From: Candidatus Nomurabacteria bacterium
Lineage (GTDB): Bacteria; Patescibacteriota; Minisyncoccia; Phycocordibacterales; UBA2100
DNA: 42,615 nucleotides
Assembly: GCA_943359395.1 (NCBI GenBank)
Contig: CALRHH010000009.1
Coordinates: 1-42,615 of the forward strand
Direction: 5' to 3'
Shown: one piece after another, positions 22,051-32,044 of the stretch
Layout of the letters: the number at the start of each line of letters is the position of its first letter
Position numbering within the stretch: the stretch's first letter is position 1
Notes under the pieces: generated by a model
Database searches by the model: none
What the model was told of the DNA's origin: nothing
Seen by the model: only the letters and a program-made list of their open reading frames with translations
Program-made: the position numbers and the translations under genes

Positions 22051-25000
22051 CTACTGTATCCTGACAGTTGCCTGCGCTGAGGTAGTTGCTCCCGATTGCG
22101 CACTGCATTCGAGCCTGAAGAGCGTCGTAGTCGCGAGGGCAAGAGTGGAGGTCGAACCGCGCGTTCCTGTCGCCACCAAGAAGTTATCGGGAGCGAAGAG
22201 TTCGCAGCTTATAGTATTGACGCTCGACCATATGAGGCGCGATTTTTTACCAAGTTGAACAGTGGTTGGCTCTGAGATAAGTGTGGCGAAGGGCTTCAGT
22301 ACAACAGGTGTCGTCGTGGGAGTGTCTGTCGTCGGTTTCGTTGGGTTTGGATTAGTCGTCGGCGCAGGCGCTTGCGATGATGTTCCAAACATTTTACCGA
22401 GAGCTTGTCCAAGTACATTACCGAAAGAACTACCGCCGTTACTCGTTCCTGGGTTGTTGTAACAGCTACCCGTTGGGAATGGTGTCCCCGCAGATACAGG
22501 CACAACCACGACTGGCGTAATGCTCGTGATGCAGTAGTAATCGCGGTCAAGAACTGGTCCGTTCGGTGTATTCCCATTGTAGGAAATAGGTTGGTACGGC
22601 GGGTAGCAACCACTACTTGCGTACGTATCATTCGGACCACAAGGTTGTCCCGTTCTCACAGGTGGGCCACTTTTCTTTTCCTTCTCATCAGGCACTACAG
22701 GGACTACCGGCGGCTGCTCACCACCCGGCGTTTCTGGCGTTGTAACGTCTCTATCAGGAGGAGTCGGCAAATGAGTAATCCCGAATCCATACACACCCAA
22801 TGCGCCGATGCCACCCCCCACAATCCATTTTCCTCCCTTTATTTCTCCTACAGACCACTCGCTAAATGGTTTGAAGAACGGTTCAGACGTCGCCCAAGGT
22901 GACTTGAATCCTGCAGAGACCTCTCCGAGGGTAGGATTTTCTGTGGCAGTAATACGCGGACCTGTTGGTTTTTGGACACCTGCTATAGCTTTCTCCACCA
23001 CCGGTCCCTCATCACCCAAAACAGCGATAGGATCTCTGTTTACAGAGTCGGGGATAAACGTCTTTTCTTTTGCAACAGACACCGGCCCCTCGTCCCCTAG
23101 TACGTCCAAGGGATTGCGCTTCGTCGTGTCAACCGGAGCTGGTCTCTCGACGACTGGAGCGGGCTCGCTTTTTCCGAAAACACTTTCGTACGCTCTTTGG
23201 TACCAAGGTTTTTCCGTTGCCTCTACAACGTTTGGAGCAACGGGCACGTTAACGACCGGCTCAGTGGGTCGGACTACGGGCACGCTACGCTCTACAACAC
23301 GAGCTTCATCACCCAGTACATCGAGCGGATTACGGCTTGTTGTGTCGATTGGAGTGGGCCTCTCTGTCGGCAAAGTCGGAGATTCTACGGGCTCCGCTCT
23401 TACTACGCGCACCTCAGGAGCAACGGGTTCGGGGGCAGATACAAAACGTCCGGTGGCCGGATCTCTCCACCGATTGGCAACGGAATCGTATACTGGAGCG
23501 ACGTTCTCCGTGGCTGGCTCAGCCGACGCCCTACCGAAGAGTCCATCTCTCGCATCAGAGAGACTTGTTTTGAGGTCGTTCCACGCGAGCGTGACACGGT
23601 CTTTGAATTGAGAATAGTACGATTGTTGTCCCGTCGACGCATCGAACGTAGTGCCTGATTTTGGTATCTGTTTAAGCGAATCAATGGGTGTTGGCTCGTT
23701 GGGAAGACCTGCTTTAATGTCCTTCGCGACATCTTCAAGCGCCCGCACTCCGGGATTCGTATTGGCAGGAAGCCCCGCTTTGATTTCAGCAGAGACATCG
23801 TTCAATGCTTTCACGCCAGCGTTTGGCTCCACACGAGCAGCAGCGTTGATATCATCGACAGCCTGCCCAAGACCTCTCTCAAAATTCTGAAGTCCCTCAT
23901 TCGTAATGCCACGCGGCGCTTGCTGGGCTGTTGCCGCTGCAATCCGCTCCGCCTCCGTACTCACGCCCGCGGCGGACTCGGTCGCGAGACGCGCAGCCTG
24001 TGCATCAATAAGTGGGATGTTGTCATTAGCAACTCTCGATGGCGCTACGAAATCGTCAGCCCATTGCTGTATTCTCACGCCGGGCAATCGCGCCTCCGTC
24101 GCAACTGTATCCGGTGCAAAAGTAGACGCTTCTGACGTACGCGGAGGGCGCCCGATATCCGCAAGCGCTTTCGCAAAACGCTCCTCTACACTCAATGCGG
24201 GCTTCACCCCAAAAACTGGGCCCGGGGCCGATAGCTCCCCGAGATTAATCGGTGGATTCTGGGAGGCCGTACGGATGTCAGCAACGAGCTCATTAATCTC
24301 CCCGGTTTTCGATCCCGCAGCTGGAGCTTGACTTGAAACCACCGGTGGTCTCTCCACCGCGACACGGGCCTCGGCAGCGATTTGATCTATCTTCTGAATT
24401 TGCGTTTCGACAGGAGGCGGCGCTGACCGCGTTACCGCCAACTCTTTCTCTACAGCTTTAAGACCAATTTCACCCGCGTCACGGGAAGGGGCCACCACAA
24501 CGTCTGCGACCGCCCGCGGTGCCGCTTGTTCTGCAATGACCGGAATCTCCGCAGCCTCTCGCGTGACCACTCGAGCACCCGACGTCGTGAGGAGGTCTGC
24601 CGCCTCCGCTCCCGACCGCGCCGCACTTCCTGCGACAGTATCGACGATAGCCGTTACTCCTCTGTCCGTCCACGCCGTGAGGCGTGACACGGGGCTGGCA
24701 AACGGAAGTGTTGTGACCGCAACATCAAAGGTTGCTCCTACCGCTTGTCCCGTTGGGTCTATCGCTTGTTTATAAGCCCGTTCTTCATCGGGGTTAAAAC
24801 CTCTTACGCCGAGCATTTCCCCTCCAACCTGGACACCCCCCGTAAGAGTCGACACCGTGGTCCACCCAAGCCAGCGTGCCCCCGATGTAAGCATGTTCCA
24901 TGCGCTTCCGTCGGGTTTTAGCTCTTTTTTGAAATCTTTTGACGCTTCGTCCGCCGCCTCGTGTGTACCGTTTTTAAAATCGCCCAACTCCCGGGAGAGA

Positions 25001-28000
25001 GGGCTCTCCCCCAGACGTGCAACCTCCACGGCGTTCTGCATCCATGCGGGCGCTTTACCTCCTTCATTCATATACTTCACGTACTCCTCATAGCGCGCCT
25101 GCACCTCGTCGAGCCGACTTTGCGCACTTTTCACACCTACATCTTTTACGAAATCCGCTGCCGCACCATCACCCAAAATGTCTTTTGTGACGAGCGCCGC
25201 CGCCTGAGCAGTCGCAAGCGTTGACTTTGCATCAGCAATCGTCTGGTCGAAAACTGTACCAATTTTCCGCAGCTCCTCACCAGTGGGAGCATTGGATGCT
25301 TGGCCAGCAGGTGCGGGAGTGACAGGCGCCACAGCGACCTCGCCGATCGGGACTTCCCCGGTCGGCTGAACAGCAGAGAATTCCGGAGGCGATGCCGCTG
25401 CACGCGTCACTACCTGTGGCTCCCACTCCGATTTTGGCAACGTTGTCGCTACAGCCTGCGGTGCCTCCTCTTGTATATTCTTGACGTATTGGTCCGCCCG
25501 AATTGCCGTCATCCGGGCATCATGTGCATCCCAGCCGATAGAGGTCGCCTGCTTTTGTAAATCTAAGGCGTCTGCGAGTGCAGCCCTATAACCATTATCG
25601 ATTCGTGCAGCGGCATTTTCTCCGATGGCAGCTATTTTATTTGCGGCACTCGCGGTGGGAGCAACTAGGGCAAGCCCTGCGGGGTCTTCTTTCGCAAGCG
25701 CTGCCGCCATTGCAGCTCTGTTTTCAGAAATGATATTGATATTGTTCTGGATTGCGGCGCGCTCGCTCGCCGAAAGGTTTTCATCTTTAAGTAAGTCGCG
25801 TGCATCCCTAATCACACCATCAACGCGATTGAGAGCTGCATTTGCTGAGCTAACAGCTTTGTCCCTATCCCAGTCAGCCGCAGCCTTATCCGCGGCTTTC
25901 TGCCCCGCAAGCGCCGCCGCGACGCCAGCTCTAATGTTTTTTGTTTCATCTGATATGTCTGACTTCAGGGCTTCAAGTTCTTTCTTCTTTTCGTCCGCGA
26001 TTCTTTGTGCTTCTTGTGCTTTTGCTTGAGCATCTTGCTCTTGCGTCGTTAGCTCGTTTGCGTTCTCACGCGCCGTAGCCCGAAGGGCTTCGGCATCTGC
26101 CAGTCTTTGTGCCGCCTCTTTGGTCACAACAACCGGTTCGTCCGGTTTAGATGCAGAGGGTGTCTCGTAGGGCACATCCACGGTATCGATTTTTTCTATC
26201 TGCACTCGCTGCTCGTACTCTGCTTTATCCAAATCTGCCTGAGCGCGTCTCGCCTCAAGTTGCGCCGCCTCTGCTGCCCGTATTTCCGCCGACGGTAACC
26301 CTGCTTCAGTTTCCTGAGGTACGATTGACCGCGAATCGGCGATGGTTTGTGTATCTTTGATAATATAGGGTATGTCCGCCTCGGTGATGTACTCTCCCGC
26401 AGTAGATTGATAGTTCGGGATGGCGGCCCGTTGTGACTCATCCGCTGTTACTTCCGCAACGACCGACTTCTGCGGTTCGGAAGGTCCTCCAAACCATGAC
26501 GATATTTTCTCTGAGCCCCAGTTCCACGCACTTTTTCCCAAATCCGCCACCGTACTTGCCGCATTGCTCAGGGTAGTCAGGGCAGATGGTGCAGGAGTGA
26601 CTTGGGCCGGCTGTTCCGCTATTGACTGCCGCCGCTCCTCCGCAAGTTGGGCTGAGCGCTGGCTAAATTCTAGACTCGATATGGCGATATCGCGAACGGT
26701 CTGCTGACTCTGAGGAGTCAGCTTCTCGTACTGATCGGGGGCAAAACTTTTGTAAATCTGGTTTTTAATCTCCGCTTCCGTGAAGCGGGGAGTGCTCGGA
26801 TTCAGATCAGCAACACTTTTTGCCACGTCAGGATCGAGCTGCTGCTGGCCAGCGGGAGGTTCGATGGCAAGTGTAGCGTCTTGAGTTGGGTCGTACTGCG
26901 CGTCGGAGGTAACATACGAGTCCCAGTTGATGGCATTGACGGCGATGTCCGCCTGCTCATTGTTGTACTTCTTGAAGCCTTCTTCCGCTGCGGTGTAACT
27001 TCCCTTACTCTCGCCATACAAATCATACGGGGCGGCCTGGTCGATTGCCGCTTGTACCTCTGCTTGCGTTTTCGGCCCGTAGAAACCGTCGCCAAACGCA
27101 GATACGATATCGGCATTAGTGGGTGTGTATTGTGCGTCGGAACCAACCCAGTCGAGGTTGGCGAGAGCGGGGTCAGCAGTCGGGTCGTACTGCGCGTCGG
27201 AGGTAACATATGAATTCCAATCAATGCTGGCGAGTGCAGCGTCTTGAGTCGGGTCATACTGCGCGTCTGAATACGCAGCCGTGCTCCAATCGAGACCGGA
27301 GATGAAGGGGTCTTTTGTAACATCGTATTGGACATCGGCGATGGCGGAGGGAGGTGACGGTTCAACTGCTGAGAATTGGGGGGGTGCGATGGCAGGTTCG
27401 CCCGTAAGTGCGAGACTGCGCGTATCTGGACTATTCAAGAACTGCTGCGCGATGGCAGCCCCACTCGGGAGTTCTGGATTGGTAACAGAAGCAAAGTCTG
27501 GACTCGCGCGGAAAGGATTGTTCTGCGGTAACGGAACTGCTTCATTGGAGGCGACACTTATTGGAGGCGGCGCAGAATTGTCGATTGGTTGATAGACGGC
27601 GTACGCACTTGCGTTCTGTTGTACTGCGGCGAGCGCTTCGGAAGGAAGGGCTCCGTCGGTTCGCGCTTGCACGTACGCATTTGCGGCTTTTGCAGCAGCA
27701 GTGTCGGCATACCATCCATCACCCGCTAGTTTTCCCTGTATAACCGCTTCAGGCGTAAAACGGACATCAAAAACGCCATCGCGGACATATTTAACGCCAG
27801 TCTCCGCTTGCACATCGGCGACTGTCTGCCGTGGAAGGTCTGCACCAACACCTGGGCCGAGATTGCCCCAATCATTTACGTACATCTGCCTTGTGGCAAC
27901 GACGTCGCCATTTTTATCGAGAAATTCCATCGTGCCCGTCGTTCCGATGGGATAGAGTGATGAGGCAAAACCACTCCCATTAAATTTTTCACCCGAGCCT

Positions 28001-28998
28001 GTTCCTTGTGCCGAATAATAAGTCGCTTTGAACTGCGCCGGTCCGTCTAGCCCAATCACCTTGTCAGCATCCGCGCGAGCGGGCGGCCCTTGTGCTTCAG
28101 ATAAGCGGATATCGGAAGGAAGATAGTACCCCCCCTTGCCGTCTGGAACGAGCGCAGAAAAAGGAGTGCGCGTCGTCTTAAGGGCGGCCTCTTCAAGCGG
28201 TTCACCATATGCGCTGCTTACCCTTTCCTGCAGACAGCTCCACCAGCTGTCACACGCCGACACCTGAGGTCTTTCCGTTCCTTGGTTTTCTCCGAAGGTT
28301 GAGTTTGGGGTTATCGTATTCTGCGGGCCAACATCTTGCGGTATAAGATTCCCCTCCTTATCTCGTGGCTGGAGCTGGAAAGACTCCTGGTTGGGATTGA
28401 GCGGTGTTGGTGATAACAAATCGCCTATTTGTTTTTGTTCCTGAGTTGTCCCACTGAGCCCCGGATTTGCATCAATTTGTTTCAAGAGTTCTCCGACGGA
28501 ATTCGCGGACGGCGATAATTCGGTTTTCTGCTCGGAGAAAGGTGTCGGGTCAAGCATTCGCTGCAGAAGCGACTCATTAGTTTTCGATGGCGGGGGCTGC
28601 ACCGGCGATTTTACATCTCTACCGTCCTCAGGGGCGATGAGCGGGTACGTTTTTGCCGGAGGTTCGTTTCCCACGGCTTTATTTTTACTTTCATCGACTT
28701 TAACATCCGTAGTTTTACATTCGCCGCTACCACATGATGTCGCGAGACATTTATGCCACGCGGTGCAATGTCCCTTTGCGGCAACTATCCCATTTGTCAC
28801 ATCCTCGCAATACTTGTCCACTACACCCTTTATTGTGTTCTTTGGATAATCACAGTAAGCGCCGTACTCACAATTTCCCGTTTCTGGCGCACACATCAAG
28901 TCCGCAGAATCCTTTGAAGCGTACGCTGGCGCGACAGAAAACAAGACGACGCAGAGTCCGACTACCACAAAAACCGCCGCTCTATTGATTGCGGACAT
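22051..28998 (-). CDS. Giant secreted multidomain protein with RlpA-like barrel
   Basis: This 2315-aa protein fills 16% of the window. Order: signal peptide (1-28, cleavage after AYA); Cys-rich head (35-95); Pro-rich linker; RlpA-like double-psi barrel (about 321-415), with YVNDWGN and GADLP matching the Asp-containing RlpA motifs; tandem DAQYDPT repeats (556-712) enclosing a peptidoglycan-binding-like DGFYGPKTQAEV; long Ala/Glu coiled coil (about 880-1180); hydrophobic Gly-rich region near 1340; three NPLDVLGDE-type repeats; Gly-rich hydrophobic segment (about 2056-2075); Cys-containing stretch; Ig-like end (about 2233-2315). It is probably a surface or wall-spanning protein. Only the barrel and Ig-like parts are recognised. 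Confidence 0.85.
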   Translation of the reverse strand: MSAINRAAVFVVVGLCVVLFSVAPAYASKDSADLMCAPETGNCEYGAYCDYPKNTIKGVVDKYCEDVTNGIVAAKGHCTAWHKCLATSCGSGECKTTDVKVDESKNKAVGNEPPAKTYPLIAPEDGRDVKSPVQPPPSKTNESLLQRMLDPTPFSEQKTELSPSANSVGELLKQIDANPGLSGTTQEQKQIGDLLSPTPLNPNQESFQLQPRDKEGNLIPQDVGPQNTITPNSTFGENQGTERPQVSACDSWWSCLQERVSSAYGEPLEEAALKTTRTPFSALVPDGKGGYYLPSDIRLSEAQGPPARADADKVIGLDGPAQFKATYYSAQGTGSGEKFNGSGFASSLYPIGTTGTMEFLDKNGDVVATRQMYVNDWGNLGPGVGADLPRQTVADVQAETGVKYVRDGVFDVRFTPEAVIQGKLAGDGWYADTAAAKAANAYVQARTDGALPSEALAAVQQNASAYAVYQPIDNSAPPPISVASNEAVPLPQNNPFRASPDFASVTNPELPSGAAIAQQFLNSPDTRSLALTGEPAIAPPQFSAVEPSPPSAIADVQYDVTKDPFISGLDWSTAAYSDAQYDPTQDAALASIDWNSYVTSDAQYDPTADPALANLDWVGSDAQYTPTNADIVSAFGDGFYGPKTQAEVQAAIDQAAPYDLYGESKGSYTAAEEGFKKYNNEQADIAVNAINWDSYVTSDAQYDPTQDATLAIEPPAGQQQLDPDVAKSVADLNPSTPRFTEAEIKNQIYKSFAPDQYEKLTPQSQQTVRDIAISSLEFSQRSAQLAEERRQSIAEQPAQVTPAPSALTTLSNAASTVADLGKSAWNWGSEKISSWFGGPSEPQKSVVAEVTADESQRAAIPNYQSTAGEYITEADIPYIIKDTQTIADSRSIVPQETEAGLPSAEIRAAEAAQLEARRAQADLDKAEYEQRVQIEKIDTVDVPYETPSASKPDEPVVVTKEAAQRLADAEALRATARENANELTTQEQDAQAKAQEAQRIADEKKKELEALKSDISDETKNIRAGVAAALAGQKAADKAAADWDRDKAVSSANAALNRVDGVIRDARDLLKDENLSASERAAIQNNINIISENRAAMAAALAKEDPAGLALVAPTASAANKIAAIGENAAARIDNGYRAALADALDLQKQATSIGWDAHDARMTAIRADQYVKNIQEEAPQAVATTLPKSEWEPQVVTRAAASPPEFSAVQPTGEVPIGEVAVAPVTPAPAGQASNAPTGEELRKIGTVFDQTIADAKSTLATAQAAALVTKDILGDGAAADFVKDVGVKSAQSRLDEVQARYEEYVKYMNEGGKAPAWMQNAVEVARLGESPLSRELGDFKNGTHEAADEASKDFKKELKPDGSAWNMLTSGARWLGWTTVSTLTGGVQVGGEMLGVRGFNPDEERAYKQAIDPTGQAVGATFDVAVTTLPFASPVSRLTAWTDRGVTAIVDTVAGSAARSGAEAADLLTTSGARVVTREAAEIPVIAEQAAPRAVADVVVAPSRDAGEIGLKAVEKELAVTRSAPPPVETQIQKIDQIAAEARVAVERPPVVSSQAPAAGSKTGEINELVADIRTASQNPPINLGELSAPGPVFGVKPALSVEERFAKALADIGRPPRTSEASTFAPDTVATEARLPGVRIQQWADDFVAPSRVANDNIPLIDAQAARLATESAAGVSTEAERIAAATAQQAPRGITNEGLQNFERGLGQAVDDINAAARVEPNAGVKALNDVSAEIKAGLPANTNPGVRALEDVAKDIKAGLPNEPTPIDSLKQIPKSGTTFDASTGQQSYYSQFKDRVTLAWNDLKTSLSDARDGLFGRASAEPATENVAPVYDSVANRWRDPATGRFVSAPEPVAPEVRVVRAEPVESPTLPTERPTPIDTTSRNPLDVLGDEARVVERSVPVVRPTEPVVNVPVAPNVVEATEKPWYQRAYESVFGKSEPAPVVERPAPVDTTKRNPLDVLGDEGPVSVAKEKTFIPDSVNRDPIAVLGDEGPVVEKAIAGVQKPTGPRITATENPTLGEVSAGFKSPWATSEPFFKPFSEWSVGEIKGGKWIVGGGIGALGVYGFGITHLPTPPDRDVTTPETPGGEQPPVVPVVPDEKEKKSGPPVRTGQPCGPNDTYASSGCYPPYQPISYNGNTPNGPVLDRDYYCITSITPVVVVPVSAGTPFPTGSCYNNPGTSNGGSSFGNVLGQALGKMFGTSSQAPAPTTNPNPTKPTTDTPTTTPVVLKPFATLISEPTTVQLGKKSRLIWSSVNTISCELFAPDNFLVATGTRGSTSTLALATTTLFRLECSAQSGATTSAQATVRIQ
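26863..27333 (-). repeat. Tandem DAQYDPT-type repeats in the giant protein
   Basis: Five copies of (V/A)QYDxT..D/DAQYDPT followed by an LDW or IDW/INW motif and SYVTS lie at residues 556-712, spaced 20-30 residues apart except for one gap that holds a peptidoglycan-binding-like segment. At DNA level, strings such as GTACTGCGCGTCGGAGGTAA recur, so the array can expand or contract by recombination. Confidence 0.8.
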
Positions 28999-29010
28999 AA
29001 TTACTTGTTC

Positions 29011-29048
29011 ATTGTAACAGTACGGCGGCTTAATGAGCCGCCGTACTG
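29011..29048 (-). promoter_or_regulatory. Promoter of the giant gene with 13-bp inverted repeat
   Basis: The minus-strand TACAAT (29011-29016), preceded by TGT, lies 12 nt before the ATG. Directly upstream is a perfect inverted repeat, CAGTACGGCGGCT / AGCCGCCGTACTG (29018-29048, 5-nt spacer), covering the -35 position. It could be an operator or the transcript end of the upstream gene; no T-run supports termination. The rest of 29049-29184 holds only GC-rich short hairpins. Confidence 0.6.
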
Positions 29049-29184
29049 TGGACTTGACCCCGGCCGCGAGGCCGCCCGAAGGGGCCGAATGTCGCGAAGC
29101 GATATGAGACGGGTCATGCGCGCGAGCACGCGCGGGCCAGAGCGCTCCCTGTTATATAATCTCCCCTGTCCCCATTCCGTCCAT

Positions 29185-30228
29185 CTAAAATGAACTCAGG
29201 AAACCTCGCAACTGTGTTGCAGCCCAATTCCAAAAACCAGGGCTTGGCTGGGGGGTGTTTCCTAAGTCTGCGCTGACACCTGTATTGCCTTGGACGGTGA
29301 ACCCTGTCGTCTGCGCGAATGTTCGCTGATTCGGGTCCCCACCTGTAGGAACGAGGGGAACTTCTTGGACAGTTCTTGTGTCTCCGTAGGTCACGACATC
29401 CTCGGGTCTGACGTCGTACGTAGAATTAGCGCCGAACCCCGTTCCAATGAGCTGGACTGTATTCGACACGGAGCGCGCCGCTCCATTTACAGTGTCCGCT
29501 GTAACGTCTGCAGCGTCTTTTGCCCATGTCGTTACAATTGCGCTCCATGAACGGGATGCTGGAGGAGTTTCTGCGGGTAGTGGAGTTCGATCAGCATCGC
29601 CTAGGGTTGTGGGAGTTTCAGCACCCGAACATCCGGGAGAAGTCGGGCTCAGAAGACAATCTATACGGGAGTTCGTGTTATTGGGGCATGGCTTGCCTTT
29701 CTCGTCGACGCCTCCAGCGATACCCTCTTTACACGTACCCGCAGGGGGTGGTGTCCCAGATGGGCTTCCGCCCTCCCCTTTTGGCGGCTCCGGCAGTTTT
29801 GGCATCTCGGGAGGTTTTTCTCCTCCTTTTCCAGGATCGTTTTTATTACTCGCTTCGTCGGCATTACCTTTACAAATCTCGGGGCACTGGCATTTCCCCT
29901 GTATACTCTTGCCGCTCGCGCCGCCTTTTTCTACGCATGGCTTCAACTTTACGCATTGCGCACCGAAGTCGCTATCTTTCGGATTAGTGACCTTTGCAGG
30001 CCACGTGCATTTATATACGGTTTTTTTGGGAACTTCTTGCGGACAATCTTTGTTCTTCGCTCCCGTGCATGACGGCGGCTTTAGTGCCGCGGCAAGTTGG
30101 TTTTCCCGCGAAGCCTTGCTCCCGAGAGTCCCGATGGCTAGGCTCACGAGAAGTATCCCAAAAAGCGCGAGCATGCCCCGCGACCAAGATTTTATAGCCC
30201 CTTTCTTCCGTGGGCGGGAAGCTGACAT
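29185..30228 (-). CDS. Secreted or anchored Cys-rich, Pro-rich protein
   Basis: I do not recognise a family in this 347-aa protein. A basic head precedes one hydrophobic segment (about residues 17-36, MLALFGILLVSLAIGTLG), acting as signal or anchor. Residues 50-125 contain about ten Cys in short patterns (CQCPEIC); residues 130-170 are Pro/Gly/Lys-rich. The C-terminal half has amphipathic Trp-containing segments (WSAIVTTWAKDAADV and WNWAATQLRGFL) like those in the giant protein encoded downstream on the same strand. The two probably function together at the surface. Confidence 0.78.
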   Translation of the reverse strand: MSASRPRKKGAIKSWSRGMLALFGILLVSLAIGTLGSKASRENQLAAALKPPSCTGAKNKDCPQEVPKKTVYKCTWPAKVTNPKDSDFGAQCVKLKPCVEKGGASGKSIQGKCQCPEICKGNADEASNKNDPGKGGEKPPEMPKLPEPPKGEGGSPSGTPPPAGTCKEGIAGGVDEKGKPCPNNTNSRIDCLLSPTSPGCSGAETPTTLGDADRTPLPAETPPASRSWSAIVTTWAKDAADVTADTVNGAARSVSNTVQLIGTGFGANSTYDVRPEDVVTYGDTRTVQEVPLVPTGGDPNQRTFAQTTGFTVQGNTGVSADLGNTPQPSPGFWNWAATQLRGFLSSF

Positions 30229-30234
30229 GGACTA

Positions 30235-30240
30235 ACTCTA
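30235..30240 (-). promoter_or_regulatory. Extended -10 of Cys-rich protein gene, leaderless
   Basis: TAGAGT on the minus strand, preceded by TGC, ends 6 nt before the ATG at 30226-30228. Confidence 0.6.
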
Positions 30241-30362
30241 GCATGACCGGCTACGCGCAACTTCTGTAACCCCAAGCGAGGACGACTCCCCGCCCGACAC
30301 GTCTCTCATGTCGATAGTCACCGGCATTCACCCCTACGGGCGCGCCCCTCGGGCGTGGTCAC

Positions 30363-32018
30363 CTAGTAGTCTCCGCCCATTCCTCCACCCATATCACCTC
30401 CTGCGAGTGCCGGCTTCTTCTCTTCCGGGATATCAGCAACGGCTGCTTCTGTGGTGAGGAGTACCGCTGCTGCGGAAGCCGCATTTTCAACGCAACTTCT
30501 CGTCACCTTGACGGGGTCGAGAATGCCCGCCTCGTACATATCAACGATAGACTCGTCATCTGACTCAGCAGAAGCGTTGAAACCGAACGCGGGGCCCTTC
30601 TTCACCACCTCTTGAAGCACGACAGCCGCATCTTCACGCCCTGCGTTTCGAGCAATTTGCAAGAGCGGAGCCGAAAGTGCAGAGAGAAGAATTCGGTAGC
30701 CGACGGTGTATTCATCGTGTGCCTTCGCGTCTATTTTCTTTCCGAGTTTTTCAGCAACCTTTGCGAGTGCTGCACCACCCCCAGGCACAATACCTTCAGC
30801 GATGGCAGCCTTGGTCGCATTTACCGCATCCTCGATTTTGTCTTTGAGGTACTTCATCTCTGTCTCGGTTGCAGCACCGACGCGTATGACGGCAACTCCG
30901 CCAGAAAGTTTCGCTATGCGTTCTTCCAGTTTTTCTTTGTCGAATTTGGAGTCAGTATTTTCGAGCTGTGTGCGTAGCTGTGAGACACGCGCTTCGATGT
31001 CGGCTTTCTTGCCCTTTCCGCCCACTATGATGGTCGAATCCTTCGTCGCGACAACGCGATTCGCGCGGCCAAGCATTGCAATCTCTGCTTTCTCTAGAGA
31101 AATACCGAGGTCGTCCGTGATAACCGTAGCTCCGACCGTGATGGCGATGTCGGCGAGCATTTCCTTTTTTCGGTCGCCGTATCCCGGCGCCTTGACTGCG
31201 AGTACGCTAAAGACGCCGCGTAGCTTGTTGACGACGAATGTCGCGAGCGCTTCTCCATCGACGTCATCCGCAATGATGACGAGCTCTTTCTTACCACTCT
31301 GCGCAACTTTCTCGAGCAGAGGGAGGATATCTTTGACCGTTGAAATCTTTTTGTCGGTGATGAGAATAACCGCATCTTTCGTCTCAGCTTCCATACGTTC
31401 CGCATTCGTCACCATGTATGCAGATATGTATCCTTTGTCGAATTCCATGCCGTCGACAAAATCAGACTCGATGCCGAACGACTGAGACTCTTCGACAGTA
31501 ACGACACCGTCTTTACCCACTTTCTCTACCGTATCCGCGATTATTTTTCCAAGCTCTTCTGACTCTGCGGAAATGGTCGCGACCTGGCGGATGTCGTTCT
31601 TTCCTTTGACTTCGCGGGCCATCTTCTTCAGTTCGTCGACGGCATCCTTAGCGGCCGCCTCTATACCGCGACGTACCATCATCGCATTCGCACCGAGTGC
31701 TGTGCGTTTCAAACCCTCATGAATGATTGCTTGAGTGAGGACGACAGCTGTTGTCGTACCGTCGCCCGCCTTATCATTGGTCTTTGTGGCAACCTCCTTC
31801 ACGATGGAGGCACCCATGTTCTCGAATTTATCTGCAAGCGTTATTTCTTTCGCAATAGACACTCCGTCGTTAGTGATAGTCGGTCCGCCCCATGACTTAT
31901 CGAGTGCAACATTGCGCCCCTTCGGACCAAGGGTAACTTTGACCGCTGCTGCAACGATGTCAACGCCGCGCTTGAGGGCACTGCGTACCTGTTCGTCAAA
32001 AATAACTTGTTTTGCCAT
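30363..32018 (-). CDS. groL: Chaperonin GroEL (60 kDa)
   Basis: This 551-aa ATP-driven folding chamber subunit has the ATP motif [10 protein letters not shown] (residues 28-37), [25 protein letters not shown], the apical-domain segment [24 protein letters not shown] and the Gly/Met-rich tail [12 protein letters not shown]. Full length. It follows groES by 26 nt and is cotranscribed with it. Nothing convincing is seen in the 134 nt after its stop beyond GC-rich short stems. Confidence 0.98.
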   Translation of the reverse strand: MAKQVIFDEQVRSALKRGVDIVAAAVKVTLGPKGRNVALDKSWGGPTITNDGVSIAKEITLADKFENMGASIVKEVATKTNDKAGDGTTTAVVLTQAIIHEGLKRTALGANAMMVRRGIEAAAKDAVDELKKMAREVKGKNDIRQVATISAESEELGKIIADTVEKVGKDGVVTVEESQSFGIESDFVDGMEFDKGYISAYMVTNAERMEAETKDAVILITDKKISTVKDILPLLEKVAQSGKKELVIIADDVDGEALATFVVNKLRGVFSVLAVKAPGYGDRKKEMLADIAITVGATVITDDLGISLEKAEIAMLGRANRVVATKDSTIIVGGKGKKADIEARVSQLRTQLENTDSKFDKEKLEERIAKLSGGVAVIRVGAATETEMKYLKDKIEDAVNATKAAIAEGIVPGGGAALAKVAEKLGKKIDAKAHDEYTVGYRILLSALSAPLLQIARNAGREDAAVVLQEVVKKGPAFGFNASAESDDESIVDMYEAGILDPVKVTRSCVENAASAAAVLLTTEAAVADIPEEKKPALAGGDMGGGMGGDY

Positions 32019-32044
32019 AGATTATGTATTGAAGGTGAGTAAAT

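Noticed and set aside
29155..29160. Plus-strand TATAAT before the Cys-rich gene 3' end
   Set aside because: No plus-strand gene follows; at most it would give an antisense RNA, with no -35 or other support.
29447..30235. 262-codon open frame opposite the Cys-rich protein
   Set aside because: It is antisense to a gene with a signal segment and promoter; composition is a Pro/Gly/Ser-rich mirror of GC-rich codons and no start signal fits.
30241..30362. Structured RNA or riboswitch between groL and the Cys-rich gene
   Set aside because: Only short GC-rich stems are seen, with no known conserved core and no T-run.
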